NCBI RefSeq assembly: GCF_005937985.2
Contig: NZ_CP042172.1
Location: 3,472,001-3,536,000, forward strand
Reading direction: 5' to 3'
Origin: Arthrobacter sp. KBS0702
GTDB taxonomy: Bacteria; Actinomycetota; Actinomycetes; Actinomycetales; Micrococcaceae
DNA length: 64,000 nucleotides
Positions 1 to 8,588 of this stretch are shown here, piece after piece. The notes beneath the pieces were generated by a model that saw only the letters and a program-made list of their open reading frames with translations, made no database searches and was not told the DNA's origin. Every line of letters begins with the position of its first letter. Positions within the stretch are counted from its first letter, which is position 1. Both the position numbers and the translations under genes were made by a program.

Positions 1-759
1 GTTGCTGAACTCCTCGACGACGTCGTCCGCGGCGGCGAGCGTAGCTGGCGCGTCCAGGACCTGGTCACGGAAGAAGGTGTTGACGCTGCCGCCCAGGCCC
101 TTGCCGGCCTGGATGACGCGCAGCAGTGGCAGTGCCTGGTCCGAGTTGATGCCGAGCAGACGCCGAAAGCGTTCCGCGAAGGCCTTGTGGACGTCGAAGA
201 TCTGGGCATCCGGGAAGATCGCATCCAGCGCCGACTTGGTAAACCGCTTCTCCGCGATACCTTCGACCGCGGCCAGGTCCAGCGGCTTGTTGTCGATCAG
301 GTAGTACCGGCCGACGCTCGATTCGGTGCCGTTCTTGGGCAGGTCGAAGAGCGCGGAGATGGTCACGCGGGTGCCCACAGCGTTGTCGAAGGTCAGTGCG
401 ACGGCGGACCAGGTGGCGCCGGGGCGCTGGAAGGCACTCGCCGAGCCCTCGCCGACGGCCTTGTCCCCCACCTTGCCGCGCATGTACGTGAAGGTGGTCC
501 GCTTGTCCTCGACGGCCCCGCCGGCGCGCTGGGCCGCGGCCTCGTTCGAACGCGGCCGGGCATCGAAGACCCGGAGCATCGCGTCGAACAGCGTGGACTT
601 TCCGACGCCCGAATTGCCGGTCAGCAGGGTGCCGTTGCGGTCCACGTGCATCGTGTGGGCGCCGTGGAACGTGCCCCAGTTGACGACCTGGACGAGGGCG
701 AGGCGCATCTGGCCGGGGTTCGTGAGCTCGCCCAGCGGGAGCATGGTTGCGATGCTCAT
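1..759 (-). CDS. jetC: JetC (MksB-like) ATPase of a type I Wadjet system, N-terminal part
   Basis: Partial gene: 253 codons are present and it continues past the left edge. It begins with an ATG that overlaps the jetB stop (ATGA). The N-terminus reads [20 protein letters not shown], and a Walker A loop (GNSGVGKST) lies at residues 48-56, as expected for the head domain of an SMC/MukB-like ATPase. In the known family JetC/MksB is the large coiled-coil SMC subunit that acts with JetA (kleisin) and JetB to extrude DNA loops; JetD (topoisomerase VI-like nuclease) then cuts small circular DNA. The coiled coil, Walker B and any jetD lie outside the window. The order jetA-jetB-jetC, with DUF3375 and DUF4194 proteins upstream, makes the assignment firm although the ATPase is truncated here. 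Confidence 0.88.
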   Translation of the reverse strand, partial: MSIATMLPLGELTNPGQMRLALVQVVNWGTFHGAHTMHVDRNGTLLTGNSGVGKSTLFDAMLRVFDARPRSNEAAAQRAGGAVEDKRTTFTYMRGKVGDKAVGEGSASAFQRPGATWSAVALTFDNAVGTRVTISALFDLPKNGTESSVGRYYLIDNKPLDLAAVEGIAEKRFTKSALDAIFPDAQIFDVHKAFAERFRRLLGINSDQALPLLRVIQAGKGLGGSVNTFFRDQVLDAPATLAAADDVVEEFSN

Positions 760-1625
760 TCGGCGTCCTCCGCTTCGTTGTTGGCGCCTTGCGCGGCCCC
801 ACCGGCGTCGCCGCTGCTGTCCGTCACGGAACCGTCGTCGTCCGAGTCGTCATCAGAGCTCGCGACCCCGTCGCTGTCGAGGTCCAGGAGGGGTTCGGTG
901 CCGGCGGGGTCGGTGCTGGCTGCGATGAGGGCCTCGATCTGGGCCGGGATGTCGCCGATGTTTTCGAAGGGGAGGGCCAGCGGGAGGGCGTTGGAGATGG
1001 TGTAGACCTCGTCGAGGCTGGTGGTGAGGAGGAGCTGGCGGGCCAGGAGCTTGGTGATGGCGCGGTTGACGACGTCGGAATCGCGCAGGGCGTCCTGCTG
1101 GCCGGCGGGCTGGTAGTGGGCCACGAGGTCGGCGATTTCCTCGCGCGTGATCGTGGGGTCGGTCTGGGCGGTGACGTGGCGGTCCAGAAGCAGGCGCAGG
1201 CGCAGCAGCACGATGGTTTCGACGCGGCTCAGGGCCCGTTGCTGGCGCAGGATGCTGGAGCGGGTGCTGCCGCCGATCGCCTCGGGATCCACCGGGCGCA
1301 GCACGGCCACCTTTCGTTCGTGGTCCAGCTGCAGGCTCAGGAAGAGCTCGGAGAGGCGGCTGCGCAGGATCAGCTGGTTATCCAGCAGGGTGGTCCACAA
1401 CTTCTCGTCGCGTCCGCCGTCAATGTACGGGCCCTTGAGGAGCTTCACCAGGGCCTGCCGGACTTTCATCGGGAGCACGCCTGTGTCGCCCGGGAAGAGG
1501 GCGGCGCCGTCGACGAAGGTGTCGCGCGGGGTAACGGTGAACGGGTCGCTGCGGACGTGGTCGCCCTGGTTGTCCGGCGCTGCCGGCGCGGAGGGCACGT
1601 CCGCCGTCGTGGTCTCTTCGGTCAT
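756..1625 (-). CDS. jetB: JetB (MksE-like, DUF4194) of a Wadjet system
   Basis: 289 aa DUF4194 protein. The family is the MksE/MukE-like accessory subunit that binds the kleisin JetA and helps load the JetC motor. A winged-helix-like core spans roughly residues 25-225 and is followed by a low-complexity acidic Asp/Ser/Gly tail to the C-terminus. I chose the ATG at 1625 because AAGGA sits 6 nt upstream of it; an in-frame TTG at 1631 lies directly against that Shine-Dalgarno site and is less likely. The stop overlaps the jetC ATG by 3 bases, so jetB and jetC are probably translationally coupled. The gene belongs to the minus-strand operon jetA-jetB-jetC. Function rests on family and gene order. 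Confidence 0.87.
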   Translation of the reverse strand: MTEETTTADVPSAPAAPDNQGDHVRSDPFTVTPRDTFVDGAALFPGDTGVLPMKVRQALVKLLKGPYIDGGRDEKLWTTLLDNQLILRSRLSELFLSLQLDHERKVAVLRPVDPEAIGGSTRSSILRQQRALSRVETIVLLRLRLLLDRHVTAQTDPTITREEIADLVAHYQPAGQQDALRDSDVVNRAITKLLARQLLLTTSLDEVYTISNALPLALPFENIGDIPAQIEALIAASTDPAGTEPLLDLDSDGVASSDDDSDDDGSVTDSSGDAGGAAQGANNEAEDAE

Positions 1626-1627
1626 CT

Positions 1628-3076
1628 TCAATCCTTCTTGAGCGTGACGACGGGCAGGTACGCGGTGCGCGTGGAGCCGTCGATCTGTTCGAAGTCCAGC
1701 GGCGCCCAGGCCTCGCGGTCGAAACCGGCGCCCTGGTGCAGCGCGTGCGAAAGCAGCGCGCGGATGGAGTTGATGTGGCGTTCCGTATCCGGGAGCTGTT
1801 CCCAGGCCTCGGCGAGGGTGGACGCCCCGGCGACGGCGGCGCGGATGGCTTCGGGGCTGGCCTTGCCGGTCCTCGGCGAGCGCACCCGGTCCGAGTCGCT
1901 GAACGCGATCGGGTCCGCCAGCTTCGGCGGCGCGGCGAACTCGTCGGGGTCGAAGAGCTTGACCATCGCCAGGGACTCGAAGCCGGCATTAAAGAGCACC
2001 GGGCCGCGGACCAATCCCGGCCGCTCCCGTTCGTAGGGCAGAGCACGGATCGCTTGCTCGGCCTCGCGCAGGACCTTGCGGAGCCGGACGGACTGGCGGT
2101 AGTCGTCGCTCTGGACGTAGGTGTTGAGGCTTTCGCTGAGTTTGCCGTAGATCCGCTGGATCTGGCTGTGCTGGGTGCGCAGTTCGGCCACCAGGTTCTT
2201 CAACGTCTCGCGTTCGTCGTGGCTGAGCTCGTCCGCGAACTGCCGGCTGAGCACCTCCCCGATCGCGGAACGGAAGCGGAGCTGCTGCTGCGGGTCCTCC
2301 AGGAACGCGGTGAAGGACCGGAACGTCCTGCCTTCCGGGCTCTGCCGCAGCCGCTTGTCCGCCTCCAGCACCTGCGCCATGGTGGCGCCCTTGCTCAGGG
2401 ACTCCTCGATGATCTGGTTGCGGAGCTCGCCCACCAGCTCCTCGATCCGGTCACGCATCTTCTTGTAGTCCGCGGGCAGGCTCGCCGCGAGGTCCAGGAT
2501 GTTGCCGGCGGCCTCGACGGCTTCCTCGTCGTCGAGCAGCCCGTCGAACTCGCCGGAGCTGATCTCCTCGATGAGCTGGCGGCGTTCGCCGATCTCCTCC
2601 TCCAAAGACTCCAGCCGGGCGCTTTGGTCCGGGTTGGTTTCGTTGGCGAGCTTTTCGACGTCGCCCAGCAGCGTGCCGAGCCGGGAACCGTTGAGGGTGG
2701 AACGTTCGCTGGAGAGGCTGTCCAGAAAGGCCAGGACACGGGCCGCGGGCTCCGTGACCTCGTAGACGATCTGGCCGGACTGGTTTCGCCGGGTCAGGAA
2801 GTTCTTGCGGGTCCACTCGTCGCCGAACCCCTTGCCGTTGGCGGAGCCGCCGAGCCCCGGTTCCTGGCGGCGGAGCTGCTCCAGGAAAGCGTCGACGTCG
2901 GCATGGAACTGTTCGAGCGGAAGCTGCGGCCGGGTCCGGGTGAAGGACGCCTGCAGCACGGCGATCACCCACGGGGCCGAGCGGGTCAGCGCCCAGGCAG
3001 GTCCCTTGGTGAGGAGTTCGAGGTCCCGGAGCCGGGCGCTGATGGCCTCGGCGGAGGACACGGCGGAACGGGACAC
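1628..3076 (-). CDS. jetA: JetA (MksF-like kleisin, DUF3375) of a Wadjet system
   Basis: 482 aa DUF3375 protein, the first gene of the Wadjet operon. JetA is the kleisin-type subunit bridging the JetC heads and binding JetB. Long charged helical stretches in the middle (about residues 130-330, many Glu/Arg/Leu) fit a helical coiled-coil protein. Start is GTG at 3076, with GGAG about 5 nt upstream. Only 2 bases separate its stop from the jetB ATG. The 149 bp upstream of it separate it from a divergent PepSY gene and must hold the promoter. In the family the complex protects against plasmids rather than mainly phage; that is family knowledge and is not shown by this sequence. Confidence 0.88.
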   Translation of the reverse strand: MSRSAVSSAEAISARLRDLELLTKGPAWALTRSAPWVIAVLQASFTRTRPQLPLEQFHADVDAFLEQLRRQEPGLGGSANGKGFGDEWTRKNFLTRRNQSGQIVYEVTEPAARVLAFLDSLSSERSTLNGSRLGTLLGDVEKLANETNPDQSARLESLEEEIGERRQLIEEISSGEFDGLLDDEEAVEAAGNILDLAASLPADYKKMRDRIEELVGELRNQIIEESLSKGATMAQVLEADKRLRQSPEGRTFRSFTAFLEDPQQQLRFRSAIGEVLSRQFADELSHDERETLKNLVAELRTQHSQIQRIYGKLSESLNTYVQSDDYRQSVRLRKVLREAEQAIRALPYERERPGLVRGPVLFNAGFESLAMVKLFDPDEFAAPPKLADPIAFSDSDRVRSPRTGKASPEAIRAAVAGASTLAEAWEQLPDTERHINSIRALLSHALHQGAGFDREAWAPLDFEQIDGSTRTAYLPVVTLKKD

Positions 3077-3225
3077 GCATTCTCCAATCGCTGCCGCGGG
3101 GTGGGGTCGGGCAGCGGATCAAAGGAAACTGCCAACTACAAGGTTAACGCAGGGCCTCGGGAAAAACCGTTGAACCTGCAGCGCAGCGGGAGGACACTGG
3201 GAAGACCACGTGGGAGGAGACCGTC

Positions 3226-3615
3226 ATGCGGACCAAGACTGCATGGATCATAGGAGCGGCGACGGCGGCGGTAGTCCTGGGCGGCGCCACGGTGGCCGTC
3301 GCTGCGGACGGCCTGTTGGGGCCCAACAACCCGGTACCCGGCGTGAGTATCGCGCCGCAGCCGGATGACGACTCGCACGATTCGGACGCGGACGACGCGG
3401 GTCTGGCGCCCCTCACCGGCGCGGACCGGGACCAGGCCGCGAGCGCGGCACTGGCCAGGGTCGGGCAGGGCAGCGTCACCGAAGTGGAGCGGGAAAACGA
3501 CGGCGGCACGGCCTACGAGGTGAAGGTGCGCCTCAACGACGGCCGGACGGTTGAGGTCCAGCTCGGTTCGGACTTCCAGGTCCTGGCCCAGGGGGCTGCC
3601 GAGCTGGACGACTGA
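3226..3615 (+). CDS. PepSY-domain secreted or membrane-anchored protein
   Basis: 129 aa. ATG at 3226 follows a strong ribosome site (GGGAGGAGA). An N-terminal hydrophobic segment (about residues 7-27, Ala/Val-rich, after RTK) acts as a signal peptide or anchor. Next come an acidic Asp/Ser linker (about 45-58) and a PepSY-like domain (about 62-125) with the typical pattern of a helix (DQAASAALARVG) followed by strands ending in VEVQLGSDFQVL. PepSY domains are small periplasmic or extracellular modules, often thought to inhibit proteases or sense ligands. No partner protease is adjacent. It is transcribed divergently from jetA; a shared function is not implied. Confidence 0.75.
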   Translation: MRTKTAWIIGAATAAVVLGGATVAVAADGLLGPNNPVPGVSIAPQPDDDSHDSDADDAGLAPLTGADRDQAASAALARVGQGSVTEVERENDGGTAYEVKVRLNDGRTVEVQLGSDFQVLAQGAAELDD

Positions 3616-3680
3616 CGTACCGCGCGCCGATGCGCCGCGGCGGGCAGCGCAAAAGCGCGCGGCAAACGCGGGCCCAGCGT

Positions 3681-3694
3681 GTAACGCCTGTTAC
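3681..3694. promoter_or_regulatory. Short inverted repeat GTAAC-GCCT-GTTAC
   Basis: A 5-bp perfect inverted repeat with a 4-bp spacer in the 237-bp gap between the PepSY gene and the small membrane protein gene at 3853. It could be an operator for the downstream gene. The arms are short, so chance is possible in this G+C background, although A/T-containing arms are uncommon here. Confidence 0.3.
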
Positions 3695-3852
3695 TGGTGA
3701 GGTTTCCGCGACCTCTCCGTGACCTACGCACGGGTAGCATTTCGATCCCGTATCAAGACCCCCCGACGCGCCCCGCGACTCTGGCTGGGCCCCCTTCCGG
3801 CACCCTACGCTCGGGCTACTGATTCAGCCGAAGCGACGGTGCAGGAGGAAGA

Positions 3853-4167
3853 ATGCAGTTCGATCTAAGCGCGGTGGAAACGGCCACCATGGTGTTCCTG
3901 GGAACACTGTTTTTCGGCCTCCTCCTGACCTTCTTCATCATGACGGCGGCCTTCGTGGCGCTGGCTCTGCTGGGCGTCGGCCGGCTGGCCTGGTTCGTTG
4001 CGGCGAGCCTGCTGTTCGGGGCGGTCCACGGTATCAACGACGCCTGGGACCGGCTGGTCCATCACGCCGGCACAGTGGAGCTCCCGGGCGATTTCCCCGG
4101 CGACCTGATAGGGCAGTCTTCCCCTAGTACCGGCACCTACCCGCGGGTAGTATTGCGGGACAGCTGA
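3853..4167 (+). CDS. Small membrane protein, function unknown
   Basis: 104 aa with ATG preceded by AGGAGGAAGA, a strong ribosome site. Two hydrophobic segments are visible: about residues 11-42 (FLGTLFFGLLLTFFIMTAAF and following) and about 45-62 (LAWFVAASLLFGAVHG). The tail is short and polar. The first 45 residues resemble those of the protein encoded from 7976: both have a short start, an L/F-G-T-L motif, a long hydrophobic run and then GVGRL or AGLGRL. This suggests a small paralogous family. No enzymatic motif is seen. Confidence 0.6.
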   Translation: MQFDLSAVETATMVFLGTLFFGLLLTFFIMTAAFVALALLGVGRLAWFVAASLLFGAVHGINDAWDRLVHHAGTVELPGDFPGDLIGQSSPSTGTYPRVVLRDS

Positions 4168-4231
4168 AGGGTCCTCCACCCGCGGCGGATCCAGGGCTCG
4201 AGCCGGCCAACCCGGTTAGAGGAGATGCCCC

Positions 4232-6247
4232 GTGAGCTCCGCCGTCGACAACCCAGCCACTGAAGATCCAGCCACCGACAGCCCCGCCGCCGAGATACCG
4301 GTGGCCGCGCAGAAGATCGGGCCCGAGGCCACCGCCGCCGATGCCCGGGCCGTCGCCGAGGCCGCCCGCGATACCAGCTGGGACCGGCCCAGTTTCGCCA
4401 AGGGCCTCTACCTCGGCAGCTTCGACCTCAGCCTCATCCACCCCTGGCCTCAGGCGCCGGCGGACGACGTCGAACGCGGCGAAGCGTTCATGGACCGCCT
4501 GACCGCCTACTGCCGGACCATGTCCGGACGCAAAATCGAGCGCGACGCCCGGATTCCCGACGAATACCTCGCCGGGTTGGCCGGCCTCGGCGTGTTCGGC
4601 ATGAAGATCCCCCGCGAATACGGCGGTCTGGGCCTGTCACTGGTCTACTACGGCCGTGCACTGGCCCTGCTGGGCTCGGTCCACCCCAGCCTCGGAGCGC
4701 TCCTCTCCGCGCACCAGTCGATCGGCGTGCCGGAGCCGGTGAAGGTTTTCGGCACGCCGGAGCAGAAGCAGGAGTACCTCCCGCGCTGCGCCGCCGGTGC
4801 CGTAACCGCGTTCCTGCTCACCGAGCCCGACGTCGGCAGCGACCCGGCCCGGATGGGCAGCACGGCCGTCCCCTCCGAGGACGGGGCGTCGTACGTGCTG
4901 GACGGTGTGAAGCTGTGGACCACGAACGGCGTGATCGCGGAACTTGTGGTGGTGATGGCGCTCGTCCCCGCGCACACCAGCGCGGACGGCACCGAGCACA
5001 AGGGCGGCATCAGCGCGTTCGTCGTGGAAATGGACTCCCCCGGCATCACGGTGGAGAACCGCAACGCTTTTATGGGCCTGCGTGGCATCGAGAACGGCGT
5101 GACACGCTTCCACCAGGTGCGCGTGCCGGCCTCCAACCGGCTGGGCCGCGAGGGCCAGGGCCTGAAAATCGCTCTCACCACGCTCAACACCGGCCGGCTC
5201 TCCATCCCCGCGCTCTGCGTGGCGTCCGGCCGCTGGAGCCTGAAGATCGCCCGGGAATGGTCCAACGCCCGGACCCAGTGGGGCCGCCCGGTTGGGCAAC
5301 ACGAGGCGGTGGGCAAGAAGATCGCCTTTATCGCCGCGAGCGCCTTCGCCCTGGACGCCGTGTTCGAGCTCTCCGCCGAGCTGGCCGACGCCGGGCAAAA
5401 GGACGTCCGGATCGAAGCGGCGCTCGCGAAGCTCTGGTCCACCGAGATCAGCTGCCGGATCGCCGACGAACTGGTCCAGATCCGCGGCGGACGCGGCTTC
5501 GAAACAGCCGACTCGCTTGAGGCCCGCGGCGAGCGCGCGGTTCCGGCGGAACAGCAGCTGCGGGACATGCGGATCAACCGGATCTTTGAGGGGTCCTCGG
5601 AAATCATGCGGCTCCTGATCGCACGCGAGGCCGTGGACGCCCACCTGGCCGCTGCCGGGGCCCTCGGTTCGGAGGACGCAAGCCTGTCCGAAAAGGCCAA
5701 GGCCGCGGTCGGGGCCTCCGGGTTCTACGCGAGGTGGCTGCCGAAGCTGGTGGCCGGCACCGGCATGGATCCGCGCTCCTTCGGCGACTTCGGCCGGCTC
5801 GCCCGGCACCTGCGCTTCGTGGAGCGGGCATCGCGGCGGCTGGCGCGGCAGACTTTCTACGGCATGGGCCGCTGGCAGGCGAAGCTTGAGCACAAACAGG
5901 CCTTCCTGGGCCGGATCGTGGATATCGGCGCCGAGCTGTTCGCGATGGCGGCGTGCTGCTCCCGGGCGGAAATGCTGCTGCGGACCGCCCCGGAGCGGGG
6001 GGCCTCCGGCTACGAACTCGCCGACGCCTACTGCGAGCAGGCGCGGGTCCGGGTCGAGGAGTATTTCGACCAGCTCTGGCGCAACACCGACGACGGCGAC
6101 CGCGTCCTGGCCCGCGCGGTGCTCGCCGGCGACTACGAGTGGCTGGAGGCCGGGGTACTGGACCAGTCCGAGGGGACCGGTCCCTGGATTGCGGATGCCA
6201 GCCCGCGCGCCTCGGTGAAGGAGAACCTGCACCGAAAGTACCGCTGA
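4232..6247 (+). CDS. Acyl-CoA dehydrogenase, long FadE-type
   Basis: 671 aa FAD-dependent acyl-CoA dehydrogenase, which forms a 2-enoyl-CoA in beta-oxidation. It is longer than the usual 380-400 aa. A 90-residue N-terminal extension precedes the N-terminal, middle and C-terminal domains, and about 200 extra C-terminal residues follow, as in actinobacterial FadE proteins. Motifs seen: AFLLTEPDVGSDPARM (middle-domain flavin and substrate site), GRGFETADSLEARGERAVPAEQQLRDMRINRIFEG split around residues 420-454, and the probable catalytic base Glu453 in FEGSSEI. GTG start with GAGGAG upstream. No electron-transfer flavoprotein or other beta-oxidation gene is adjacent, so substrate chain length cannot be judged. 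Confidence 0.85.
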   Translation: MSSAVDNPATEDPATDSPAAEIPVAAQKIGPEATAADARAVAEAARDTSWDRPSFAKGLYLGSFDLSLIHPWPQAPADDVERGEAFMDRLTAYCRTMSGRKIERDARIPDEYLAGLAGLGVFGMKIPREYGGLGLSLVYYGRALALLGSVHPSLGALLSAHQSIGVPEPVKVFGTPEQKQEYLPRCAAGAVTAFLLTEPDVGSDPARMGSTAVPSEDGASYVLDGVKLWTTNGVIAELVVVMALVPAHTSADGTEHKGGISAFVVEMDSPGITVENRNAFMGLRGIENGVTRFHQVRVPASNRLGREGQGLKIALTTLNTGRLSIPALCVASGRWSLKIAREWSNARTQWGRPVGQHEAVGKKIAFIAASAFALDAVFELSAELADAGQKDVRIEAALAKLWSTEISCRIADELVQIRGGRGFETADSLEARGERAVPAEQQLRDMRINRIFEGSSEIMRLLIAREAVDAHLAAAGALGSEDASLSEKAKAAVGASGFYARWLPKLVAGTGMDPRSFGDFGRLARHLRFVERASRRLARQTFYGMGRWQAKLEHKQAFLGRIVDIGAELFAMAACCSRAEMLLRTAPERGASGYELADAYCEQARVRVEEYFDQLWRNTDDGDRVLARAVLAGDYEWLEAGVLDQSEGTGPWIADASPRASVKENLHRKYR

Positions 6248-6284
6248 CGTGCGCCGATGCCCGCGCAGACGCCGTACGGATCAG

Positions 6285-6304
6285 ATAGTAAGCATCCTTG
6301 CTAT
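6285..6304. promoter_or_regulatory. Inverted repeat ATAGTAAG-CATC-CTTGCTAT
   Basis: Arms match at 7 of 8 positions with a 4-nt loop. It lies 37 bp after the acyl-CoA dehydrogenase stop and 109 bp before the membrane protein gene at 6414. It is A/T-rich for this genome and has no T-run after it, so an operator is more likely than a terminator. Function is inferred. Confidence 0.35.
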
Positions 6305-6413
6305 TGGTCCGGCGGCGTGGTTAGGTGGAGCCAAGACCTGATGACGGTCGAAGCATTGCCGTGCCCGGATCAAACGATGAGTTCGGGTCAATCAATGAAA
6401 GCGAGCAGCCATC

Positions 6414-7373
6414 ATGAGCAGCACAGCAGGCCCCGAAGACCGCATGCCCCGCCGGGCACGCGAGGAAAACGGAACCCTGGATCGGGAGGCCCGGATCCAT
6501 GATGCGCGTCAGGACGGCGTGACCGCTGAAGGCCCCGTCGCGGCCGACGCGCGCACCGAATCGCGCGCTCAAGACCGGGCCGAGACCCGCGCTCAGGCCC
6601 GCGCCGAAGACCGCGCCGAAGACCGTGAGCAGCACGCCAGCGAGACGCGCGCCTTCCCCGCCGCACCCCTCGCCGGCGCCGCGGCAGGCTCAACTGCCGG
6701 CGCTGCCGCCGGCCGCGACAACCAGGCGATCCACGGGACCCGCGACGACCACGCCCGCCACAATCACGACGTCGTCGTCGAAGAGGTGCCCACCCGCGAA
6801 ACTGTGGTGGCCCGCGAGAAGGAACAGTTCGGCGGCGTCAAAATCGGGTCCGCGTTCTTCGGCTGGCTCGCCGCGACCGGCATGGCCGTGCTGCTGACCG
6901 CCCTGGTGGCCGCTGCCGGCACCGCCGTCGGCCTTGCCACCCACACGAATGTCAACGACGCCGTCAACCAGGCCTCGGGCAACCAAAGCGTAGGAATCGC
7001 GGGCATCATTACACTGCTCGTGATCCTGTTCGTGTCCTACTACTGCGGCGGCTACGTGGCCGGCCGGATGGCCCGCTTCAACGGGGCGCGGCAGGGTTTG
7101 ATGGTGTGGATCTGGGCACTCATCGCGGCCATCGTCGTCGCCGTCCTGGCCATGACCGCCGGCCAGCAGTACAACGTCCTTGCCAACCTCAACAGCTTCC
7201 CCCGCATCCCCGTCAACGAGGGCGACCTCACCACCACCAGCATTGTCGCCGCGATCGTGGTGGCGGTGGTTGCCCTTATCGGGGCCATGCTGGGCGGCCT
7301 GGCCGGCATGCGCTTCCACCGCAAGGTGGACCGCGCAGGCTTCACCCCGGTGGAGACCGTCGAGGAACGCTAA
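6414..7373 (+). CDS. Four-TM membrane protein with Arg/Ala/Glu-repeat N-terminus
   Basis: 319 aa, function unknown. The first 135 residues are soluble and highly charged. They include a repetitive stretch (about residues 40-75) built from short RAxDRAE-type units such as QDRAETRAQARAEDRAEDRE, probably helical or disordered. Four hydrophobic segments follow at about 145-172, 191-215, 225-247 and 268-290, with small residues (Ala/Gly/Val) dominant. The ribosome site is weak. The stop codon overlaps that of the convergent YchJ gene, so little or no terminator separates them. A transport or stress-related envelope role is possible but nothing in the sequence proves one. Confidence 0.6.
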   Translation: MSSTAGPEDRMPRRAREENGTLDREARIHDARQDGVTAEGPVAADARTESRAQDRAETRAQARAEDRAEDREQHASETRAFPAAPLAGAAAGSTAGAAAGRDNQAIHGTRDDHARHNHDVVVEEVPTRETVVAREKEQFGGVKIGSAFFGWLAATGMAVLLTALVAAAGTAVGLATHTNVNDAVNQASGNQSVGIAGIITLLVILFVSYYCGGYVAGRMARFNGARQGLMVWIWALIAAIVVAVLAMTAGQQYNVLANLNSFPRIPVNEGDLTTTSIVAAIVVAVVALIGAMLGGLAGMRFHRKVDRAGFTPVETVEER

Positions 7374-7762
7374 GCCAGCGTCAGGGCGTCAACGTAGTAC
7401 CAGCGGCGGTCCTCGCGCCGGAAACTGCTCGTTTCGTGGTGGACCCCGGATTCGCCGTCGTGCCGGAAGTACGCCTTGAACTCGACGGTGCCCTCCGTGT
7501 CCAGCGGGCCGCCGCGCCTCGTTGAGACGATGTCCAAGCGCCGCCATTGCATAGCAGGATCCAGCTCCAGAGCGGCCGGCCGGGTGTCCGTATGCCAGGT
7601 GCGCAGCAGGTAGCCGGCGTCGAGCACCACAAAGGCGCTGTAGCGGGACCGCATGAGCTGCTCCGCGGTCGGCGCCTCCGCTTCACCGCGGTGGTACCGG
7701 CCGCAGCAGTCTGCGTACTGCTCACCCGACAAGCACGGGCAATGTCCCTGGTATGACGTCAA
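7370..7762 (-). CDS. YchJ family protein (UPF0225) with SEC-C motif
   Basis: 130 aa. The N-terminus carries a SEC-C type zinc-binding motif (CPCLSGEQYADCC, residues 8-20) followed by an NTF2-like YchJ domain with the family signature LMRSRYSAF and a C-terminal RWYYVDA. Start is TTG at 7762, supported by AAGGA spaced 5 nt upstream; no ATG or GTG alternative is better placed. The family's role is unknown; the SEC-C motif in SecA binds zinc and SecB or ribosomes. It is tail-to-tail with the membrane protein gene. Confidence 0.85.
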   Translation of the reverse strand: MTSYQGHCPCLSGEQYADCCGRYHRGEAEAPTAEQLMRSRYSAFVVLDAGYLLRTWHTDTRPAALELDPAMQWRRLDIVSTRRGGPLDTEGTVEFKAYFRHDGESGVHHETSSFRREDRRWYYVDALTLA

Positions 7763-7975
7763 AGGGGTCCTTCCGGCGGGCCGGACACCTCCGGCATGGG
7801 CTGCTTCCGACTATAGACGCAGCCCGAAGGTATCAGCTTGGACACATCCCGCCCGACGGGCCCATTTCCTCGCGTGTCCGTTGGAGATTGTCCGTATGGT
7901 TAACGGGGGCCGGTGCCCGGCACGACCATTGCGGCACGGACCTCGCTGCAGGCTGGTTGGAAGAGGAGAGGCGAA

Positions 7976-8548
7976 GTGGAAGACCCGACGACGATCGCCA
8001 TGAACCTGACCTTTTTCGGCACCCTCGGTGTTGGCCTCGTGCTGTTCCTCGGAGTCTTCGCCGCCTTCGTCATCACCTTGCTGATGGCCGGGCTCGGGAG
8101 GCTGATTGCCACGGCCTTTACCGCCTTGGTCCGCGGCCGGCGGTCCACTCCCGCGCCGGCGGAGGCGCACCGGCCAGCGAAGACCGCCAAGCCGGCCCGC
8201 AAGGAACCCCAACTCTCCCCCGCATGGGCCGCCGCCGTCGCGCGCGCCGATGCCCGCGCCGATGCCCGTGCCAAGGCGGGAACCGCGCCGGAGGTCAGGG
8301 TATCGGTGCGTGAACTTCCCAGCCCGAAAGCTCCGGTGCGCGACATCAAGGAAGTCGCGCCGCTCGTCGAGTCCGCCACGGACCGGAACGGCGCCCCCGC
8401 CGCGGCGCCGCGGGCTTTCACGAAGCCCCCGCTTCCAGCCAAGAGCCCGGTGCTGGACACCGGCTCGCTCACCGCGCTCAAGCACCAGCCACCGCAGGCA
8501 GCCCAGCGACGGGACCAGCAGCCGGGCCAGCAGCGCAAGGCCAGCTGA
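7976..8548 (+). CDS. Single-pass membrane protein, paralogue-like to the product from 3853
   Basis: 190 aa from the GTG at 7976, chosen because GAGGAGAGG lies 4-5 nt upstream; an in-frame ATG at 8000 is possible. One hydrophobic segment (about residues 12-42) is followed by a long polar, Pro/Ala/Lys-rich tail containing AWAAAVARADARADARAKAG and several basic Pro-rich stretches, probably disordered and cytoplasmic. The hydrophobic part resembles the start of the small protein from 3853. No known domain is recognised. Confidence 0.5.
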   Translation: MEDPTTIAMNLTFFGTLGVGLVLFLGVFAAFVITLLMAGLGRLIATAFTALVRGRRSTPAPAEAHRPAKTAKPARKEPQLSPAWAAAVARADARADARAKAGTAPEVRVSVRELPSPKAPVRDIKEVAPLVESATDRNGAPAAAPRAFTKPPLPAKSPVLDTGSLTALKHQPPQAAQRRDQQPGQQRKAS

Positions 8549-8588
8549 ACCCTTACCCCGGGCGGTCATCTGGGCTACGTTGGAACCC

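Noticed and set aside
1736..3253. 505-codon open frame antisense to jetA
   Set aside because: Shadow of jetA; no ribosome site and no recognisable protein.
4637..6232. 531-codon open frame antisense to the acyl-CoA dehydrogenase
   Set aside because: Third-position G+C of the sense gene leaves antisense frames open; the product is His/Arg/Gly-rich with no domain, and the sense gene has full family motifs.
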